Positions 58,777-64,000 of a stretch of 64,000 nucleotides of DNA are shown piece by piece. The stretch's first letter is position 1, and each line of letters opens with the position of its first letter. Source of the DNA: Sympetrum striolatum (lineage: Eukaryota; Arthropoda; Insecta; Odonata; Libellulidae). A model generated the notes under the pieces. That model had not been told where the DNA came from and ran no database searches. It saw only the letters and a list, made by a program, of their open reading frames with translations. The stretch spans positions 11,160,001-11,224,000 of the forward strand of contig OX388348.1 in assembly GCA_947579665.1 (NCBI GenBank). Direction: 5' to 3'. The translations under genes and the position numbers were made by a program.

Positions 58777-60350
58777 ATTTATTTTACTACAAAGTTACAT
58801 ATTTCTGGTCCCTCCTTTCTTTGAATAATGTTGATTCCATTGCCAAATGTCAAATGCTATCAGTATATATACAGTCCAAGTATACATGGATATCAGAATA
58901 TTAGGAATTGTTAATAATCTGACTCCTAATAAATTCTGCATGATATCTCATATCCTAATTCTTATAGCTCAGTTTAATTTAAGTCTCCATGGAGTTTTCA
59001 GAGATCGTTGCTGCTAATTTTCGTGATGTATTTACAGGGTAAATCCTCCATAATTCCCTTGTCTCTTTAAATTATAAAATTAATAATCAGTTGCTACCTT
59101 TTGATCTATGATGATTTTTTCAGCATTTTCCTGATTCAGGCATTTGCTCTAGTATGCAAGTAATTCATTGTATTTAATTTTTAGTCTCACTTTAATATTG
59201 TAATTCATATAAATTTGATTTTCTTTGCTTGAAAGTATGCTTATATATATTCAGGATTTGAACTGAAGGAACAAAGTTGTGGAAGTTAGGTTGAAAATAT
59301 AAAGAGGATGACATAAATTATTATTAAATTTGGAAAAGGTCTCTCAGGATAGCCAAGATTGGTTGAAAATGGTCGTGGGTTCTATTCCTGAATAATGTAA
59401 TTTACTAAATTTAGTAAACTATCAACTTCATAGCCTAATCCAATTCTAACAACAATGCATTATTGCATCTAGATCATTTATGTACTATTTTGTGAGCCTT
59501 CCTTTGAGAAGATATTCCTGTCAAAAACTGCAATGACGTTTTTTTTTTTGTGACAGTTGGTGTAGCAAAAATATTGATTATCTTATTTGTGATCATCTGG
59601 ATAAAATTTCATTACTTTTCATGTAAATAATTACAACTTCTGGTTTTTTGTGACAAAAATTGAAAAGTCAAAAGTTTTATAAACAGTATATTTGTGAACA
59701 TTTTCCATTTCAATGATTTGACATCCTTTTCAGGGTTGACTGTAAAAGATCCTCATTAAACGGTGAAATAAATCAGGAATTTTGAAAGGAATGCATAGAT
59801 ATACGTATACACTTTCAAACAAAAACCTGAAAAATCATGGTCTTCTACATATTTCATGCATTCGTCAGGGTAATACATTGAAACGAAACAAAGAAAGTAC
59901 AATAAAGGAAGTACATATTCACATGAATGAGATAACAGCATAAATAACATGAAGTGGAAATACTGCGCATTTCCTAGTAGGGTATCTACTCGTTATGCAG
60001 CTTTTCTCATAGACTTGTCCAGACTGAATTAAGTACATAATGTGATTTGCTATCTCATTTATTCATAATTTATTTGCTGAAAATTTTGGTGCTAGTTGCC
60101 CATGTGCAACGTGATTTTTCTCTCTAAAAGAAGATACTTAGTCATCAAAGTACTCCCTTTCTACTAAATGCATATTTTTCAAAACATTATGGTTTGCTCA
60201 CGAAACAAATAATTGACATTTAGCCAGGCTAAGATGTTTAAGATGGTTGGTTGAATGAAATGTGATGTTGAGTACTTGCTTTCAAGCATAAAATATCACT
60301 TTGCTAAAACCTCACAACCGTTTTAGATTAACACACTGCTCAGGCACTCA
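58777..60350. other. Spacer without recognised gene
   Basis: AT-rich, with short frames only. A weak tRNA-like stretch at 59345-59395 (GGGTTCTATTCCTG) could be an old SINE head. Confidence 0.4.
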
Positions 60351-60356
60351 ACAACA

Positions 60357-60507
60357 GGGGTTCAATTTTGTAACTCTAGCGTTATATATAGAATTCAGTT
60401 TTGAGCAGAATTGTTGGTCATCATGGAACTCGGGACCAATAGTTTTATGACAATTCCACTTTAAACTGAATTCTATATGGAATGCCGGAGTTACACAATT
60501 GAACCCC
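60357..60507. mobile_element. 151-bp palindromic MITE (GGGGTTCAATT ends)
   Basis: The left arm GGGGTTCAATTTTGTAACTC through TAGAATTCAGTTTT and the right arm are reverse complements over about 65 bp with a few changes. The middle is a short non-palindromic core. The target duplication is not certain. The 63-codon minus frame at 60348-60539 is this element, not a gene. Confidence 0.8.
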
Positions 60508-62547
60508 AGGTAAGCCTCAGAAATAAACCAAGATATCATCAGTTAAATCTTTGGAATTGGTGAATTAAATAAAGACTTACATTTTTAGCTGCATACAAAT
60601 AATAAGTTTCAATAGCCCTCCAGTGGGTGCATTGCAACGAAATGGTAATTTAAAATATCACAACCTGTATTTTATATTTTACTCTTTCTCTGTAAATATA
60701 AAACTATTTATTGAGGCAAGCTTACAGAAGATCTAGATGAGATTTTATTTGTAAGTATTTTTATATCAATCTTCATCAATTAACATCCATTCATAGTTAT
60801 TATATACTTTTTGCCTTGGAAGATAAAATTAATAACATTCTCAGATTCTCTTTAATATATATTATGATATTTAGTGTAAACATATTTTTGAGAAAATCAA
60901 TATTTTAAATAAGAAATTATCTTAAAAAAGCTCGTGACAAAAAGATATCAATGCTATCTTCAATCTAATGATTGCTAACCAAGAACAAGAGAAAAATAGC
61001 TAAATTTTTGTATAAATTTTATTTAATCAAAACAAATATATAAATAGAGCTACAACCACAAAACAGCATATAAATAGATCTATTGATACAGTAATCTTAG
61101 GATGTTTCTTTTTCAGCAATCAGTAACTCATCATAGAGTGTTTGCTATTGGAAAAGTTTTGCTGGCTTTTCAACTAGATTCAACACATGGAATGGCAAGT
61201 TCATGGATAATATGTTAAGCAATTGAGAGATTGAATGCCTGGATTATGCAGCAAGCCACATACCAACTGGAGAGCTATTATAATACTTATGATAAGTGTT
61301 TTACATATAAATGAACATAAAAGGAGCTTTCAGTCTCTTAAACTTCTTTTTATGTTCAGCTCTTTGCACAAAAGCAACTAATGCAATCTATATTCTAACA
61401 TTAACAAAATTACAAGCATCACATTGCCTTGTTACAGGACTGCCCAACTTATATGCCAAGTATTATCGAATATCACTGAATGAACATTACCCTAGTATTT
61501 TTAACAATTGATAAATGATTAGAAAGTCGATTTCCTCAAAGAACTGCAAATAATTCCTCTCAAAATTGATTTGACTAGGCGTCAAATATAATAAGAGTCT
61601 TAAGTTTGAGCTGTGCATAAGCAAAAGCATATTTCAACAGTAACAGGTTTCTTCTAACTTAGATAGAAATAAAATATTGTATATATTAACACTATAATAT
61701 TTTTGTTTTTTGATTGTCAGTTTCACAAGTTTATTATCGAATGAAATTAGAAATCAAAAGATAATAAATAGTAATAATCTTTCACAGTAGAATGACTACA
61801 TTTAGATTCAAAACGCATTTGAAATAATCAAAATAATTTGATATGTTCAATTCTTACCACAAAATAGGTAAGGTTTTCCTTGAAACAAGCAAAATTAATT
61901 ACTCTCAATAATTTAAACAAAATGCTAAATAAAATTAGCATAGAGAGTGAAATCTTAATTCTCAAACATAGAAAAAATTGCAAATCCACATCTTTACAAA
62001 ACCTGTTCCAAGAGAAAAGTGATTGAAGTTTAAGAATGCATATCTGTGAATTTATCCAAGGAAAATGTCCAGTAAACCCATACTATGAAACTATTCATTA
62101 AGAGTAACTAATTTATTTTTTATAATAAAAGGAAGAGGATGAAATAACAATTTTTAATCAAATGCTCAGAAACTGCATTGTTAATAAATGTGGCTGATGA
62201 GTAATAAATTTAAGATAGTGTTTGAATAAATACAGTATTTTAGAAGTAATTAGTATATAAAACAGGAAATCATTACAAAATTAATGTAAACAAAGAACCA
62301 TAAGTTGGCCAGCCCTGTTCAATTAAATATGAAATAATTATGAAAAACAATAAAATATTTTATGACACGGTCCATTTTATAATCTGTACATGATTTTTGA
62401 ATAACATAATATCACATCAATATAAATGTCCTTGGTAAATTTTTCATCGCAATACCTTCAATTAAAGCAAACGATCTTACAAATTCCGTGTAAAACAAAT
62501 TACTGAAAATACCATGGTTGATGAATTCGTGACTAGTATTACTCATG
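60508..62547. other. 3' flank of UBAP1 and spacer
   Basis: No gene recognised. Part of this is presumably UBAP1 3' UTR on the minus strand. The nearest minus-strand AATAAA noticed is near 62112, over 400 bases past the stop. Confidence 0.4.
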
Positions 62548-63109
62548 CTAGGAAACAAGATAATCCAAGGCCTTTTCACCATCATTTTCATGTATCTTCA
62601 GAGCTTCTATGACTCTATTCTCTGAAAATCCAAGGTCCATCAACTGAGATACCAATTTCATGTAATTTATGCTTTCCACTTCATCGAAATTGTTAGCAAT
62701 AAGAGCTTTCTCCACTAAATCACCAGGGTAGTGCTTCTCTTCTAGAGCTTGAACTTGCAACAAATACTCCACGATCTGCAAGGCAAAGAAAACTAGTACT
62801 AGAGTGTGCGTACTAGAAGGTAAAAACACATCTTTATTAAATTAATTTCCATCTAACCTTCTTGTCATCTTCCCCAAATATCTGACAAGCTCTGGAAACT
62901 CTGGGAATTGAGAATCCCATTTCACTTATGTGCCTAACTAGTCTTTGGCCAGCAGGAGGAAGTTCGGCAAACGGATTTGGTAAGGACGACTTGCTATCAG
63001 CAGACTTTTTATCCATTTTTGTGGTGACTTTAGATGCTGATGACTCTGGATAGGTTGAAGGCAACTCAGAACTCTCAGGGCTATCTAAATTAGGCCAAGG
63101 CCTCCAATT
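62548..63109 (-). CDS. UBAP1: Ubiquitin-associated protein 1 (ESCRT-I subunit), last two coding exons
   Basis: UBAP1 is the ESCRT-I subunit that binds ubiquitinated cargo at endosomes. Two minus-strand exons, 63109-62858 and 62775-62548, join in phase 0 across an 82-bp GT-AG intron and encode the last 159 residues. The first begins NWRPWPNLD, is Ser/Pro-rich, and carries LPPAGQRLVRHISEMGFSIP, the first UBA unit of the SOUBA fold. The second continues IVEYLLQVQALEEKHYPGDL and ends with SQLMDLGFSENRVIEALKIH and NDGEKALDYLVS, matching human [20 protein letters not shown]...NALEDLM. Acceptor TTATTGTTTCAG at 63110. The N-terminal UMA domain lies beyond the window. The frame continues open upstream of 63109, but that part is intron. 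Confidence 0.9.
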
Positions 63110-64000
63110 CTGAAACAATAACCAATCAGGCAATGAGTACTTTTTGTTACCCTCTAGTAGTTGCGTGGGGTGGATCTCGTCCCCATGCATATGATTTTTG
63201 TCCGACACATATGAAAAAGGTTTTTATGCAGAAAAATTAAGTTTCATGCCAATCTACTGGTGAGCATTTAATATGAGTTATAGAACAATGCATTTCTTGG
63301 TTTAAATTTCACTTTAATTTATGTCTTATAGTATTTATCTGTAATTAAAAGTTTCATCGTCATAATAATGCATTGTTCACTTTTGTATTATGTATCTTTC
63401 TATCCCAGCATTCACCAAACTAGGTACTAAATTTTAACCTGTTGTTAAAAAATTTAAACATTGTGCATTAGTTCAAATGTACAAATCAATATCAATATAC
63501 AGTTTAATGATAAAGTAAGTTTTTCACTGTTATAACTTGTTCAAAGAATAGGGTAAAAATCTACTCCCCATAGCCACTGGTGTAGGTAAAATTTGCACCA
63601 CTAATAGTGTTGAGCTAGGCTTAAGTCTGTTGTAGCCCATACTATGTTAAAACACTTATTTTCTAATTAAATGAAAACCAAATCAATGAAATTTCATGCT
63701 GAAATTCTTCAGATAGTAGTAGTTTAAACAAAATACTCATATAAATGGAATTATAGATGCTCATTTAAAAAAAGATTGCCATTACTGAGGAATATTTGAA
63801 GAATTCAGAAATATCTTGCATGCATCATACATTAGGATAACCTATAGGACAGGATCTAAGGACATTTCCAAACAAATAACTCATAATGACAGGATTTTGC
63901 GAGGTAAAACCTGAAAAGATGCAAGAATTTGAGGTTTAAATGGCAAATGATTTGCAATTCTTAGGCATTTAAAAAGTTTTCTAGAGCCCATTCTCCTTAC
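63110..64000 (-). other. Probable UBAP1 intron
   Basis: The sequence runs upstream of the UBAP1 acceptor to the window edge with no further exon recognised. An open frame to 63208 is read-through of the acceptor region. Confidence 0.5.

Noticed and set aside
1..64000. Prokaryotic-type systems (CRISPR, operons, Shine-Dalgarno sites)
   Set aside because: Spliced genes, SINEs and eukaryotic DNA transposons show this is nuclear eukaryotic DNA; no direct-repeat arrays with regular spacers were seen.

Overview
This is AT-rich eukaryotic DNA with GT-AG introns of about 50 bp to 4 kb, long gene-poor stretches and many degraded transposons (mariner, hAT, piggyBac, LINE, tRNA-derived SINEs). Intron sizes, transposon mix and protein similarity point to an arthropod, most likely an insect. 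I cannot name the species. No ribosomal RNA, CRISPR or prokaryotic gene organisation is present.

Five protein-coding genes are recognisable once exons are joined across introns. (1) Clpx, minus strand, three internal exons at 5073-10253: the Cys4 zinc-binding region and the start of the AAA+ module of the mitochondrial ClpXP unfoldase. Its first coding exon and its ATPase exons were not found in the window. (2) Vps33B, plus, 40717-42560: a complete two-exon Sec1/Munc18 protein of about 590 aa. (3) mRpS30 (mL65), minus, 49942-45210: a complete seven-exon mitochondrial ribosomal protein of about 556 aa with consistent phases at every junction. (4) SPATA7, plus, 50674-55529: a five-exon ciliary transition-zone protein of about 543 aa, divergent from mRpS30 with about 0.7 kb between their start codons. 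(5) UBAP1, minus, 63109-62548: the last two coding exons, carrying the ubiquitin-binding SOUBA domain of an ESCRT-I subunit.

Layout: 1-12.9 kb holds Clpx exons with introns full of inverted-repeat elements (a foldback at 3.55-4.41 kb with a G-rich loop, a 77-bp hairpin at 6.48 kb, a foldback at 9.19 kb, a SINE at 9.6 kb, and a mariner relic with a nested foldback at 10.47-11.36 kb). From 12.9 to 40.3 kb is a gene desert of about 27 kb with LINE relics, two copies of a SINE family, a hAT-like MITE and a 1.5-kb hAT relic. From 40.3 to 55.6 kb is the gene-dense part (Vps33B, mRpS30, SPATA7). From 55.6 to 62.5 kb is a second spacer with a piggyBac relic and an inverted-repeat MITE, followed by the 3' end of UBAP1.

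The five genes are ordinary conserved genes (mitochondrial proteostasis and translation, endolysosomal trafficking, cilium, ESCRT). Nothing shows that they work together as a system. The most notable material is in the repeats: inserts with intact target-site duplications, matched copies of short hairpin elements at distant places, and a foldback whose loop is a run of GGG tracts. I found no convincing undescribed gene system.
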